Shown: piece by piece, positions 45,434 through 53,926 of the stretch
How positions within the stretch are numbered: the stretch's first letter is position 1
How the letters are laid out: each line of letters begins with the position of its first letter
Assembly (NCBI GenBank): GCA_943371535.1
Contig: CALRVE020000001.1
Coordinates: 62,001-126,000, forward strand
Direction: 5' to 3'
Source: UBA1930 sp943371535
Lineage (GTDB): Bacteria > Bacteroidota > Bacteroidia > Chitinophagales > Chitinophagaceae
Length of the DNA stretch: 64,000 bases
The notes under the pieces: generated by a model
What the model was told of the DNA's origin: nothing
Seen by the model: the letters and a program-made list of their open reading frames with translations, nothing else
The model's database searches: none
Translations under genes and position numbers: made by a program

Positions 45434-46018
45434 CTAGGGTTTATTAGTGTCAAAACTTCTATCTACTTTAAATTTTAATGCACCTTTTTCACCATATATT
45501 ACTCGGTAAATTACTTGTCTTACAACGCCAGTAGTTGTTGAGTTTGCACTTGAATCGGTGGTATTGTACACAGGAAATTTTCTTAATAATCTTCCATTTA
45601 ATAATCTGAATTCATCTCCACCATTGTAACCAACTTTCAATTTTTCATCATCTAAAATATCTGGAAATATAATGGGCAGTACACTTTTATTGTTATCTGA
45701 TGCTATAGCCAAAACAGTTCCTTTGCGTTTATCTCCTTCGGTATAAATGTACATTAGTAAATCTGGGAAGCCATCGTTGTTTACGTCATCTACTTCGGCC
45801 GATAAAACTTTGCCTTTTACTTCAACATCAATATCGCCACGATTTTCTTCAAAGCCAATTAATGAAAGTTTGAGCGGGTTTTTATCATTGTTTTTATTGC
45901 TACATATTACCCTATAACCAACTTTACCAATTTTCATGGTAGTATCAAACTTAATCTTTTGGGCTTGTATTTTTGAGCAAAAGCAAAAACTAATAATGCA
46001 GAACAAAGCGATCTTCAT
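45434..46018 (-). CDS. Exported hypothetical protein
   Basis: This 194-residue protein starts best at 46018, where a signal peptide begins (MKIALFCIISFCFCSKIQAQ); the open frame reaches to 46072. The mature part has the segment VDDVNNDGFPDLLMYIYTEG, an Asp-rich loop resembling an FG-GAP/EF-hand-like calcium site, followed by beta strands. I cannot name the family. It lies 110 bases downstream of the DUF2272-like gene on the same strand and might share its transcript. Confidence 0.68.
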   Translation of the reverse strand: MKIALFCIISFCFCSKIQAQKIKFDTTMKIGKVGYRVICSNKNNDKNPLKLSLIGFEENRGDIDVEVKGKVLSAEVDDVNNDGFPDLLMYIYTEGDKRKGTVLAIASDNNKSVLPIIFPDILDDEKLKVGYNGGDEFRLLNGRLLRKFPVYNTTDSSANSTTTGVVRQVIYRVIYGEKGALKFKVDRSFDTNKP

Positions 46019-46133
46019 AATACTTCTTTTATCTAATTTGATAGATAAAGATAATTGCTTTGAACTAAACAATAGCCAATAGAATTAGATACTAAACTTT
46101 ATCAACTGATCAATTAAAACATTCTTATTTCAA

Positions 46134-46949
46134 TTACTGAGTACCCCTTACTTTAATGATGGAGAAAAAATCTTTTTGGTCGCCAAATGTTGCTATACCA
46201 TTGGCATCAAAGCAAAGCCAATGAGCATTTCTATCAATATATCCATTGCTATCTAAAAACACCCAACGTTTATTTACTTTATCTAACACATTACCACCAA
46301 TCATAGTAACAATGCCATTGGGTTTATCTACTTCTAACACAATATCACAATGAGAGATAGCCGTTTCATGTATAGTAAATAAAGAGTATTTTTTACCACT
46401 TCGGTTTTTACAAAATAAATCACCAGGTTCGGGCCAAGCAATTTCTTCTTCATTGGTAGTATAAGCCCAAAAAGGGTTATCGTATTTTCTTTGTAATCGG
46501 TTTTCTTTTGCCCATACAATATATTTTGCATGGTTAGGGGCATATAAAAAATTTTCGGCAATACCTGCATTTTTCATACACCACGATATAAATGCTGCAC
46601 TCCAAGGATTTTTTTCTTGCCAACTATATTTTTTTATTTCTTTGGTAGAAGGATAAACATTAATTGCTGCCCAATAAGCTTTTACTTTTTCAACTGCATC
46701 ATGGTCGGTTTCAATTCTGTTTTTAGGATCGGTCCAAAAGCAATATTCCTGTTGTATAAGATCTAATAAACTAGCTTTAAAAGAAACTATATTTATTGTA
46801 TTTGCTTTTACTGTAGAAGGGTTAATTAATGAAGTGCTATTTTTTTCAATATCATTTATAGATACTGAAGGTAATTCAGTATTGTTATTTTGCTGAGCGT
46901 TTAATTGGCACACAACAAAAAACAAAACCCATAGAATAACTTGTTTCAT
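46134..46949 (-). CDS. DUF2272 domain protein, exported
   Basis: The protein has 271 residues from the start at 46949, where a signal peptide begins (MKQVILWVLFFVVCQLNAQQ); the longer frame to 47036 would hide it. The middle and C-terminal part matches the DUF2272 pattern: KNPWSAAFISWCMKNAG contains the likely catalytic Cys, and EPGDLFCKNR and AISHCDIVLEV supply the His and partner residues, as in NlpC/P60-like or CHAP-type amidases. A cell-wall or glycopeptide cleaving role is possible but not shown. Confidence 0.78.
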   Translation of the reverse strand: MKQVILWVLFFVVCQLNAQQNNNTELPSVSINDIEKNSTSLINPSTVKANTINIVSFKASLLDLIQQEYCFWTDPKNRIETDHDAVEKVKAYWAAINVYPSTKEIKKYSWQEKNPWSAAFISWCMKNAGIAENFLYAPNHAKYIVWAKENRLQRKYDNPFWAYTTNEEEIAWPEPGDLFCKNRSGKKYSLFTIHETAISHCDIVLEVDKPNGIVTMIGGNVLDKVNKRWVFLDSNGYIDRNAHWLCFDANGIATFGDQKDFFSIIKVRGTQ

Positions 46950-47087
46950 GTGTAAATTTTTTGTGTGAATGATAAATATAAGATTCAGTTTTTGTTTGTG
47001 CAACAAATGGAAAAATTTATTTGCAAGCAAAAACATAATTACTACAACATTAACTTTGATAAAGTAGCAATCATAGCTGTTTGCTCA

Positions 47088-47095
47088 TATTTTTG
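47088..47095 (+). promoter_or_regulatory. -7 promoter box of lptB
   Basis: TATTTTTG fits TAnnTTTG and lies 16 bases before the TTG start. A TTTG at 47055-47058 is 29 bases away, too far for a normal -33 box. Confidence 0.4.
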
Positions 47096-47111
47096 TTAAA
47101 ACAATTTTACA

Positions 47112-47912
47112 TTGAACCTTACTATACATACCAAAGATTTAGTTAAAACCTATAAAAGCCGAACGGTTGTAAACCGTGTAAGTGTTAGTGTACAACAGGG
47201 AGAAATTGTGGGTTTACTAGGCCCCAATGGTGCTGGTAAAACCACCAGTTTTTACATGGTAGTTGGCTTAATTAAACCAGATGAAGGCGATGTGTTTTTA
47301 AACGACATTAATATTACCAATTTACCCATGTACAAACGTGCACAAATGGGTATTGGTTACTTACCACAAGAAGCTAGTGTGTTTAGAAAACTAAGTGTAG
47401 AAGATAATATTATGGCGGTGTTAGAAATGACTAAATTGTCTAAAGCCGAGCGACAAAAAAAGCTAGAAAGTTTGTTAGATGAGTTTAACCTGCACCATGT
47501 TCGTACCAATAATGGTGATAGTTTAAGTGGTGGCGAAAGAAGAAGAACAGAAATTGCTAGAGCTTTAGCTGTCGATCCTAAGTTTATATTGTTAGACGAA
47601 CCCTTTGCTGGCGTAGATCCTATTGCTGTAGAAGATATTCAAAGTGTAGTTGCCAAATTAAAATATAAAAACATTGGCATTTTAATTACCGATCATAATG
47701 TAAATGAAACCTTGAGCATTTGCGACAGAGCCTATTTACTAATTGATGGTAAAATTTTTAAACATGGCACTGCCGAAGAATTGGCAGAAGATGAACAAGT
47801 AAAACGTTTATATTTAGGTACCAATTTCGAATTGAAAAGAAAAGATTGGATTATTGAAATGGGGATGAAAGAAACACCAAATGAAAGCCAAATAGAGATT
47901 GAAGAAGCATAA
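47112..47912 (+). CDS. lptB: LPS export ABC transporter ATPase LptB
   Basis: LptB is the cytoplasmic ATPase that drives lipopolysaccharide transport from the inner to the outer membrane with LptFG and LptC. The protein has 266 residues. Walker A is GPNGAGKTT near 39-47, the signature is LSGGERRR, and Walker B is FILLDEPFAGVDP. The segment MGIGYLPQEASVFRKLSV is diagnostic of LptB rather than other importers. The start is a TTG at 47112, because a stop lies in frame 15 bases before it and no ATG is available before the Walker A motif. A strong terminator follows. Confidence 0.92.
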   Translation: MNLTIHTKDLVKTYKSRTVVNRVSVSVQQGEIVGLLGPNGAGKTTSFYMVVGLIKPDEGDVFLNDINITNLPMYKRAQMGIGYLPQEASVFRKLSVEDNIMAVLEMTKLSKAERQKKLESLLDEFNLHHVRTNNGDSLSGGERRRTEIARALAVDPKFILLDEPFAGVDPIAVEDIQSVVAKLKYKNIGILITDHNVNETLSICDRAYLLIDGKIFKHGTAEELAEDEQVKRLYLGTNFELKRKDWIIEMGMKETPNESQIEIEEA

Positions 47913-47925
47913 TCTTTGGCATGAA

Positions 47926-47957
47926 AAAAGCTGCTTACACAAAATAAGCAGCTTTTA
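47926..47957 (+). terminator. Terminator of lptB
   Basis: A perfect 12-bp stem, AAAAGCTGCTTA pairing with TAAGCAGCTTTT around CACAAAA, lies 13 bases after the stop. Confidence 0.85.
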
Positions 47958-48000
47958 TTGTAAAATCTGATAGAAAGAGCGATTGTACTATATTCTTAAA

Positions 48001-48474
48001 TTAATACATGCTTGCATCAATTCTTCTCTGTACAAAGTAAGATACTCTTTTGTAATTATTTTTCATTTTAAGTACAGCATTTTCTTCGGCATCGGTTTCA
48101 CTATTTCCAAAACCAACAGCATATTGCTTAGTGCTACAGCCCCAACCAGCATGTTCTTTATCGTAAGTAATAATGCAAGCAAATTGTTTGCGAGCACCTT
48201 CAATATATACGTCTGATTCAGATACATAATTTATTCTAGCTGCTCGTTTTTTTAATGTACTTTCTACTTCACTGTAATTGAAATTGCCAATTTTTTTCTC
48301 AACATCGTAGGCAAGTGCATTTGAAAAAGATGCTGAACCACATTTTTGTTGACTGTAAACTTTACCAACCATAATATAATATTCTTGCGAAATAGCTTTG
48401 GTGTTACTCATAAAAACTAAGAAAAGAATAACAACTGTAAGTTCTGTCATGGATTTTTTAATACGTAATTTCAT
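48001..48474 (-). CDS. Exported hypothetical protein (DUF4189-like repeat)
   Basis: This 157-residue protein has an N-terminal hydrophobic signal-like segment (LTVVILFLVFMSNTKAISQE). The mature part ends with GWGCSTKQYAVGFGNSETDAEENAVLKMKNN, a pattern seen in small secreted proteins with an AFGxGxSxxxAxxxA-type repeat. It has four Cys that could form disulphides. The family is only tentatively recognised. It is the last gene of a minus-strand series of exported small proteins. Confidence 0.62.
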   Translation of the reverse strand: MKLRIKKSMTELTVVILFLVFMSNTKAISQEYYIMVGKVYSQQKCGSASFSNALAYDVEKKIGNFNYSEVESTLKKRAARINYVSESDVYIEGARKQFACIITYDKEHAGWGCSTKQYAVGFGNSETDAEENAVLKMKNNYKRVSYFVQRRIDASMY

Positions 48475-48505
48475 TTTTTATGTTTTTAGATGAATAATAG
48501 TTTGG

Positions 48506-48901
48506 TTATTTATTATAAGAAAAATTAACTGTAATAACCTGAAACCCCTTTTGTTTGCGATTGTAAATTTCGTTAGTTCTTCTTTCCTCTAAATCACTTT
48601 CTTTTACATCGTGTATTGTACTCATGTTACTTGTATTTACCGATGTTTCGTAATCATTCATAACTAAAAATTTTTTAAATGCATCTCTTATTTCGTTGTA
48701 ACAATGATTACAGTCGTTATTGAATACCTTACTTATGTACATTTTTTTATCACTAAATAATGTATGCGTAACATACCAATAAGCCTTTCCTTGCTTGATT
48801 TCTGATTTTTCGACAATTGTAATAGGTTCAATTTTTTTATCGACAATAAAACTTGAAGATAGAATTGTAAATAATACTAAAAATAGATTTGCCTTTTTCA
48901 T
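48506..48901 (-). CDS. Exported hypothetical protein
   Basis: This 131-residue protein has a short signal-like segment (MKKANLFLVLFTILSSSFIV). The mature domain contains CNHCYNEIRDAFKKFL, a CxxC that could bind a metal or form a disulphide, and ends in GFQVITVNFSYNK. I do not recognise it. It lies 31 bases before the next exported gene and is probably cotranscribed with it. Confidence 0.6.
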   Translation of the reverse strand: MKKANLFLVLFTILSSSFIVDKKIEPITIVEKSEIKQGKAYWYVTHTLFSDKKMYISKVFNNDCNHCYNEIRDAFKKFLVMNDYETSVNTSNMSTIHDVKESDLEERRTNEIYNRKQKGFQVITVNFSYNK

Positions 48902-49002
48902 AATTTAATTTTTAAGTTTAATAAATATGTAATTGAAATTTATTTTTTAGAATTTAATGGGTTCTGGTGCACCACAGAGTTTGCGAAGGTGGTTGAAGGC
49001 TT

Positions 49003-49563
49003 TTAAGATTTGACTAAAATCATTTCTCTTTTATCTTCAAATTTCCCACTTCCAATCGGAATATAAATTTCTTTTACAATTTTTGAACTGTTAATCATAG
49101 GGTCATCGCCATATACACTCTTTTCATCAACCCTTTCAAATACTTCATGATTGTCAATAAATTTAAAACGAATCAATAGAATACCCTCTTTATCAGGGTA
49201 AACTTCCCAAAACCCCCATGAAATTTCTTCCACTTTTGAAATATTAAACTCAAATCTTTTGTGTTGAAATCCTCTTTTAGGACTATTTCCTCCAAATCAA
49301 TCAATAGTCTCGTGAATTTCGTAATCTATTTTAAAGTTAGCCGAAGTGACAAAATTGATAATCTGAAAATTATTAATCTTTGAAGATCTTTTCCATTCAA
49401 ATTCATCATTGAAATGAAATGTATATGCTTCTTTATTTTTATTGAAAAATTTTTGAATAAAATCAATCGTTTGTTCTTTAGTAGGCGATTGGCTGTGGGC
49501 AGTTGTACTTATTACACTCAGAAGTATGAATAAGAATAAGTAAATAGGGTTGTTTTTTTTCAT
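49003..49563 (-). pseudogene. Exported hypothetical gene interrupted by in-frame TGA
   Basis: A signal peptide begins at 49563 (MKKNNPIYLFLFILLSVIST) and the frame reads to a TGA at 49297-49299. The same frame continues without a further stop for 97 codons to a TAA at 49003. The part after the TGA, FGGNSPKRGFQHKRFEFNISKV then EEISWGFWEVYPDKEG, reads like coding sequence and continues the fold, so one codon has probably mutated. A frame shift is not needed. The product would be about 186 residues. A sequencing error or readthrough cannot be excluded. Confidence 0.62.
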
Positions 49564-49592
49564 TTTTATTATTGGGTATTTAATATATTTTT

Positions 49593-50723
49593 TTAAAAAC
49601 GAACAGCTACAATTAAACCAGGTCCTGAATTTATGGGTGAAATATTCCAAATAGGCTGAAATGTAAGTGTTCCATTATTTTTAAGAATTTGAATTTTTCG
49701 CTGATATTGTAAATAGTTTTTACTGTATTTATAATTTGGTGCATCTGATAGTTTTGCAATACCCATAATTGATGTATAGCCACCGCCAACTATACCTGCC
49801 ACAGCAACAAGTGCTCCTGTGGTAGGATCAAGAGCATCACTATCTACTAATGCATTTGCTCCAATCCATGTGCCTGTAATAATTGCTAAACCACCAGCTA
49901 TTTGCCACCAACCTTTTCTGCTTTCTTTATACTCATATTTCATAGAAGACATCTTGTTTTCATAATGATTTATGAGGCTTTCTTTCGCTAATTGGTTTTT
50001 GGTATTATTAAAAACTTTTTGTAAAAAAGTAATTTTCTCAGATTCATTTCCAATTACATTATAAGCATCAATTACTATTCTAAGGGCTTCATTATCTCCT
50101 GCTAAAGCTTTGCCACTATATTTTTTAATATTGGCATTTGCATTTGCAATGCGTTGTTGTTTTTGTGCTTCACGTGCTGCTGCCCTTTCTGCATCTTTAA
50201 TATATTGTGGTTTGCCAATGTCATCTTGGTCTTCCATAATACTACCTACCCAATTAGGTTTCCCTAATTCCATGTCGCTCATTATCCATCTTATCAAAGT
50301 TGCAATATCTTCACATCCGGTAAGTTTACCATTTGCTGGTGTAATAAATGGCCACCAATATTTATTATCTATTGAGTTAACATTTCTTCCCAGATAAACA
50401 CGATTTTGAGAAGTTGGTCGTAACATTTCAATGTCATTCCATTTAATAATTGAGTAACCTCTTTGATTTGAACTGCTCACAATAAGTCCTTCTTCATTAG
50501 CCGACCAATACTCAGTCCATTCTTTGTAAGATCCATTGCTAAAGTATGTTATGCGTTTAGTTGGTCCAATTAATTGATTCAGTTTTTCAATCTTCTTTTC
50601 AATTGAAACTTGAAAAAAATCTTTTAAACGGTCAAATGATGTAGATTGGCTAAAACAGTCTTTGGAGATAATCGATTGAAAAACAAAGAAAATAATTATT
50701 TTTATTATCAAATGTTTATGCAT
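49593..50723 (-). CDS. Exported hypothetical protein
   Basis: This 376-residue protein begins with a signal peptide (MHKHLIIKIIIFFVFQSIIS). The first half contains NQRGYSIIKWNDIEMLRP and a helical, Ala/Arg-rich segment (DAERAAAREAQKQQRIANAN). The second half has a hydrophobic Gly-rich stretch (GALVAVAGIVGGGYTSIMGIA, near 300-320) that may be membrane embedded. The end, PINSGPGLIVAVRF, finishes in an aromatic residue like an outer-membrane strand. I do not recognise the family. It leads the minus-strand series 50723-48001. Confidence 0.65.
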   Translation of the reverse strand: MHKHLIIKIIIFFVFQSIISKDCFSQSTSFDRLKDFFQVSIEKKIEKLNQLIGPTKRITYFSNGSYKEWTEYWSANEEGLIVSSSNQRGYSIIKWNDIEMLRPTSQNRVYLGRNVNSIDNKYWWPFITPANGKLTGCEDIATLIRWIMSDMELGKPNWVGSIMEDQDDIGKPQYIKDAERAAAREAQKQQRIANANANIKKYSGKALAGDNEALRIVIDAYNVIGNESEKITFLQKVFNNTKNQLAKESLINHYENKMSSMKYEYKESRKGWWQIAGGLAIITGTWIGANALVDSDALDPTTGALVAVAGIVGGGYTSIMGIAKLSDAPNYKYSKNYLQYQRKIQILKNNGTLTFQPIWNISPINSGPGLIVAVRF

Positions 50724-50761
50724 TGAATTTGCTATTTATACTGTAAAAAATTTAGTAGGTC

Positions 50762-50793
50762 ATCAATTGTATTGTTTTCTAGCTACAATTGAT
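50762..50793. repeat. Inverted repeat between divergent genes
   Basis: A perfect 10-bp pair, ATCAATTGTA and TACAATTGAT, is separated by 12 bases in the divergent region before the exported hypothetical gene and the GH3 gene. It could be an operator; there is no other evidence. Confidence 0.4.
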
Positions 50794-50987
50794 ATTATGT
50801 AAAAATTGATAACAAAATTATTCACAGATTAAAAACATAACAATACTCCTTTGTAGGTATTTTTTGTCACAATTTCTTTCAATTCATTGTAAACAAACCC
50901 AAGCTCAAATCATCAGTTTATCAACAGAAAATCAAAATGGCTTTTCTGTTTGCCAATCATTGCTTATTTTGCTGCAATAACCTCCAA

Positions 50988-52502
50988 ATGAAACTGTTTA
51001 GTCCAGCCATATCTCGACTTGCCCGAATTCGCTATTGGCGTATTGAACAATGGATTGATAATCCTATTGAAGCTCAACGTGAAGTTTTACAAGATTTAAC
51101 TACGCATGGTCAGTTTACTGAAATTGGTAGAAAATATGGTCTCAGCAATTTATCTAAAGTAAGCGATTTTAAAAAAGCCATTCCAATTCATAGCTACGAA
51201 GATTTAAAACCCTACATAGAACGTTTAATGTTGGGCGAACAAAATTTATTATGGAATACGCCAGTTTATTGGTTTGCCAAAAGTAGTGGCACCACTAGCG
51301 ATAAAAGCAAATTCATTCCCATAACAGAAGAAAGCTTAAACGATTGCCACTTTCAAGGGAGTAAAGATGTGTTGAGTGCTTACTATAATTTAAAACCTGA
51401 TAGCGACTTATTAACGGGTAAAGGTTTATTAATTGGAGGCAGTCATCAAATTAATCAACTCAATGAAGAAGCACAATATGGCGATTTAAGTGCAGTACTT
51501 TTTCAAAATACACCTGTTTGGGCCAATTGGATTAGAACACCAGATTTAACCATTGCATTAATGGACGAATGGGAAGCTAAAATAGAAGCTATTGCACAAC
51601 AGACTATTCATGATGACGTAACTTCTATGTCAGGCGTACCAACATGGACAATGGTTTTAATAAAACGAATTTTAGAAATTACTGGAAAGCAAACACTCAA
51701 AGAAGTATGGCCCAATTTGGAATTGTACTTACATGGTGGCGTTTCTTTCACTCCTTATAAAGAACAGTTTAAACAATTGATTGGTGGCGATATTACTTTT
51801 TTAAATGTGTACAATGCAAGTGAAGGTTTTTTTGCTGCACAAAATGATCCTGAAGACGACGGAATGCTGCTGTTTTTAGATCATGGTATTTTTTATGAAT
51901 TTATGCCTATTGAAGAGTATGGAAAAGATGATCCAAAAACCATTGGTTTAGCCGATGTTGAGTTAGATAAAAATTATGCATTGGTTATTTCTACCAATGG
52001 AGGTTTATGGCGTTATTTAGTGGGCGATACAATTGCATTTACCTCGTTGTATCCATTTAAAATAAAAGTAACCGGCAGGTTAAAACATTTTATTAATGCA
52101 TTTGGAGAAGAAATTATTGTAGATAATACCGATAAAGCCATTGCTATTGCTAGCGAAAAATGTAAAGTAGTAGTAAACGATTATACAGCAGCTCCTATTT
52201 ACTTTAGTGAAAATAGTAATGGAGCACATGAATGGTTAATTGAGTTTGAACAAGCACCCAATAATATAGACGAGTTTGCTTATGAGTTAGATTGTGCTTT
52301 AAAAAACATCAACAGCGATTATGAAGCTAAACGCCACAAAGACATTGCTTTAAGAATGCCAGTTGTACATGCAGTAGATAAAACAGTTTTTGCTAATTGG
52401 CTACGCAGTAAAGGCAAATTAGGAGGGCAACATAAAGTGCCAAGGCTAAGTAATGAAAGAACGTATATAGAAGAGATAAAAACCATGATTGAAAAAATTT
52501 AA
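50988..52502 (+). CDS. GH3-family acyl-acid amido synthetase-like protein
   Basis: This 504-residue protein belongs to the GH3 auxin-responsive promoter family, adenylate-forming enzymes that in plants conjugate hormones such as auxin or jasmonate to amino acids. The start at 50988 (MKLFSPAISRLARIRYWRIE) fits homologues better than 50937. The ATP loop is FAKSSGTTSDKSKFIPIT. The second AMP motif is FLNVYNASEGFFA, and the adenylate loop DTIAFTSLYPFKIKVTGRLKHF is near 350. The bacterial substrate is unknown. It is followed 8 bases later by a broken GxxExxY gene. Confidence 0.88.
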   Translation: MKLFSPAISRLARIRYWRIEQWIDNPIEAQREVLQDLTTHGQFTEIGRKYGLSNLSKVSDFKKAIPIHSYEDLKPYIERLMLGEQNLLWNTPVYWFAKSSGTTSDKSKFIPITEESLNDCHFQGSKDVLSAYYNLKPDSDLLTGKGLLIGGSHQINQLNEEAQYGDLSAVLFQNTPVWANWIRTPDLTIALMDEWEAKIEAIAQQTIHDDVTSMSGVPTWTMVLIKRILEITGKQTLKEVWPNLELYLHGGVSFTPYKEQFKQLIGGDITFLNVYNASEGFFAAQNDPEDDGMLLFLDHGIFYEFMPIEEYGKDDPKTIGLADVELDKNYALVISTNGGLWRYLVGDTIAFTSLYPFKIKVTGRLKHFINAFGEEIIVDNTDKAIAIASEKCKVVVNDYTAAPIYFSENSNGAHEWLIEFEQAPNNIDEFAYELDCALKNINSDYEAKRHKDIALRMPVVHAVDKTVFANWLRSKGKLGGQHKVPRLSNERTYIEEIKTMIEKI

Positions 52503-52510
52503 AGATTATC

Positions 52511-52888
52511 ATGATGGCTTATGAAGAGTTGACACATAAAATAATTGGATGTGCAATGAAAGTTCATGGAGAGCTGAAATCTGGTTTTCAAGAAAAAATT
52601 TATCATCGGGCAATGGAAATAGAGCTTGAAAAAGCTGGTTTAAGTTTTAGTAGTGAACAAGAAATGGATATTTTTTATAGTGGTGTACCAATTGGTAAAA
52701 GATATGTGGATTTGTTTATTGAGAATGCTGTAATGGTTGAATTAAAGGCTGTTAGCCAACTTGAAGATGTGCATTTAGCATAAGGATTAAACTATCTTGA
52801 AGCAGCCAAAATAAAAATAGGATTGCTAATTAATTTTGGTAATATTTCTTTGCAGTTTAAAAGGCTATACAATAACAAATTGCCATAA
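52511..52888 (+). pseudogene. GxxExxY protein gene interrupted by a nonsense codon
   Basis: The frame starts ATGATGGCTTATGAAGAG and has the family signature HGELKSGFQEKIYHRAMEIEL (the GxxExxY motif) and the nuclease-like VMVELKAV. A TAA at 52781-52783 follows HLA. Reading on in the same frame gives GLNYLEAAKIKIGLLINFG and then LQFKR before a natural TAA at 52886. This is the normal end of the family (HLAQ then LNYL), so a CAA became TAA. The truncated product has 90 residues. The 35 codons after the stop remain otherwise intact, implying a recent mutation or a read error. Confidence 0.82.
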
Positions 52889-53079
52889 TCAAGTAAATTT
52901 TTAAATCCCTAAAATCAAGATAATGAAGAAGGCTCTTTTGAATTATAAGATATCTATTTGGTAGAAGAATAAAGCATGTTGAAGTATATAAAATAAAAAT
53001 TAGTAGATAAATTAATTCTGGCAACCTTTCTTTGCAACAGTCAAGTAAATCTTTAAATCCTTAAAATCAAGGTCATGAA
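52889..53079. repeat. Direct repeat flanking the fabG upstream region
   Basis: A 39-base string starting TCAAGTAAAT and ending in ATGAA occurs at 52889-52927 and at 53041-53079 with four differences, 152 bases apart. The second copy includes the fabG start codon. The stretch between them holds no gene. Confidence 0.65.
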
Positions 53080-53830
53080 ATTATTAGAAGGTAAAACCTC
53101 TATTGTAACAGGTGCAGCTCGTGGTATTGGTGCTGCAATTGCAATTAAATTAGCCGAGCATGGCAGCAATATTGCATTTACTTATGTAAGTGATAGCAGT
53201 GCCGAAAAAGCAGCAGCTTTAGAAGCCCAACTGATTGCATTGGGTGTAAAAGCAAAAGCATATAAAAGCAATGCAGGCGATTTTGCACAATGCGAAACTT
53301 TTGTAAACGATGTATTGAAAGAATTTGGCAATATTGATGTTTGTGTAAATAATGCAGGTATTAGTAAAGATAATTTATTATTAAGAATGACTGCTGAACA
53401 ATGGGATGAAGTAATGGATATTAATTTGAAAAGTGTGTTTAACATGACCAAGCAAGTCATTCGTCCAATGATGAAAGCCAAGCAAGGTTCAATTATTAAT
53501 ATGAGTTCAATTATTGGTGTTCGAGGTAATGCTGGTCAAAGTTCTTATGCAGCTAGTAAAGCAGGTATCATTGGTTTTACTAAAAGTGTGGCACATGAAT
53601 TGGGCAGTAGAAATATTCGTTGCAATGCTATTGCACCAGGTTTTATTGAAACAGATATGACTCATTATTTGAAAGATGGAGAAGCCGCCACAGAATTTTT
53701 AAAGAAAATTCCATTAGGCCGTTTTGGTAAAGCAGAAGAAATTGCTGATACTACTTTATTCTTAGCAAGTAATATGAGTAGTTATATTACGGGTCAGGTG
53801 TTGAGTGCTTGTGGCGGATTAAATATTTAA
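53075..53830 (+). CDS. fabG: 3-oxoacyl-[acyl-carrier-protein] reductase
   Basis: This 251-residue short-chain dehydrogenase would reduce beta-ketoacyl-ACP with NADPH in fatty acid synthesis. The cofactor loop is TGAARGIG (12-19), NNAG is near 92, and the catalytic S145, Y158 and K162 appear in NMSSIIG and SYAASKAG. The C-terminal sequence FIETDMTHYL ... GRFGKAEEIADTTLFLASNMSSYITGQVL is typical of FabG. Other SDR roles are possible because no fab genes are adjacent. It ends with a strong terminator. Confidence 0.86.
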   Translation: MKLLEGKTSIVTGAARGIGAAIAIKLAEHGSNIAFTYVSDSSAEKAAALEAQLIALGVKAKAYKSNAGDFAQCETFVNDVLKEFGNIDVCVNNAGISKDNLLLRMTAEQWDEVMDINLKSVFNMTKQVIRPMMKAKQGSIINMSSIIGVRGNAGQSSYAASKAGIIGFTKSVAHELGSRNIRCNAIAPGFIETDMTHYLKDGEAATEFLKKIPLGRFGKAEEIADTTLFLASNMSSYITGQVLSACGGLNI

Positions 53831-53851
53831 ATTATTTTTTAAGATAATTAC

Positions 53852-53880
53852 AAAGAGCCTTCATCGGAAGGCTCTTTTGT
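53852..53880 (+). terminator. Terminator of fabG
   Basis: A perfect 11-bp stem, AAAGAGCCTTC pairing with GAAGGCTCTTT around the loop ATCG, is followed by T and GT rich sequence, 21 bases after the stop. Confidence 0.88.
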
Positions 53881-53926
53881 TTTTCAAGTATCTAGGGGAG
53901 TTGAAAATCTTTACATGTATTTGTAC

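Noticed and set aside
53912..53919. TACATGTA as an operator for MarR 1
   Set aside because: An 8-base palindrome is expected by chance and it lies between convergent genes.
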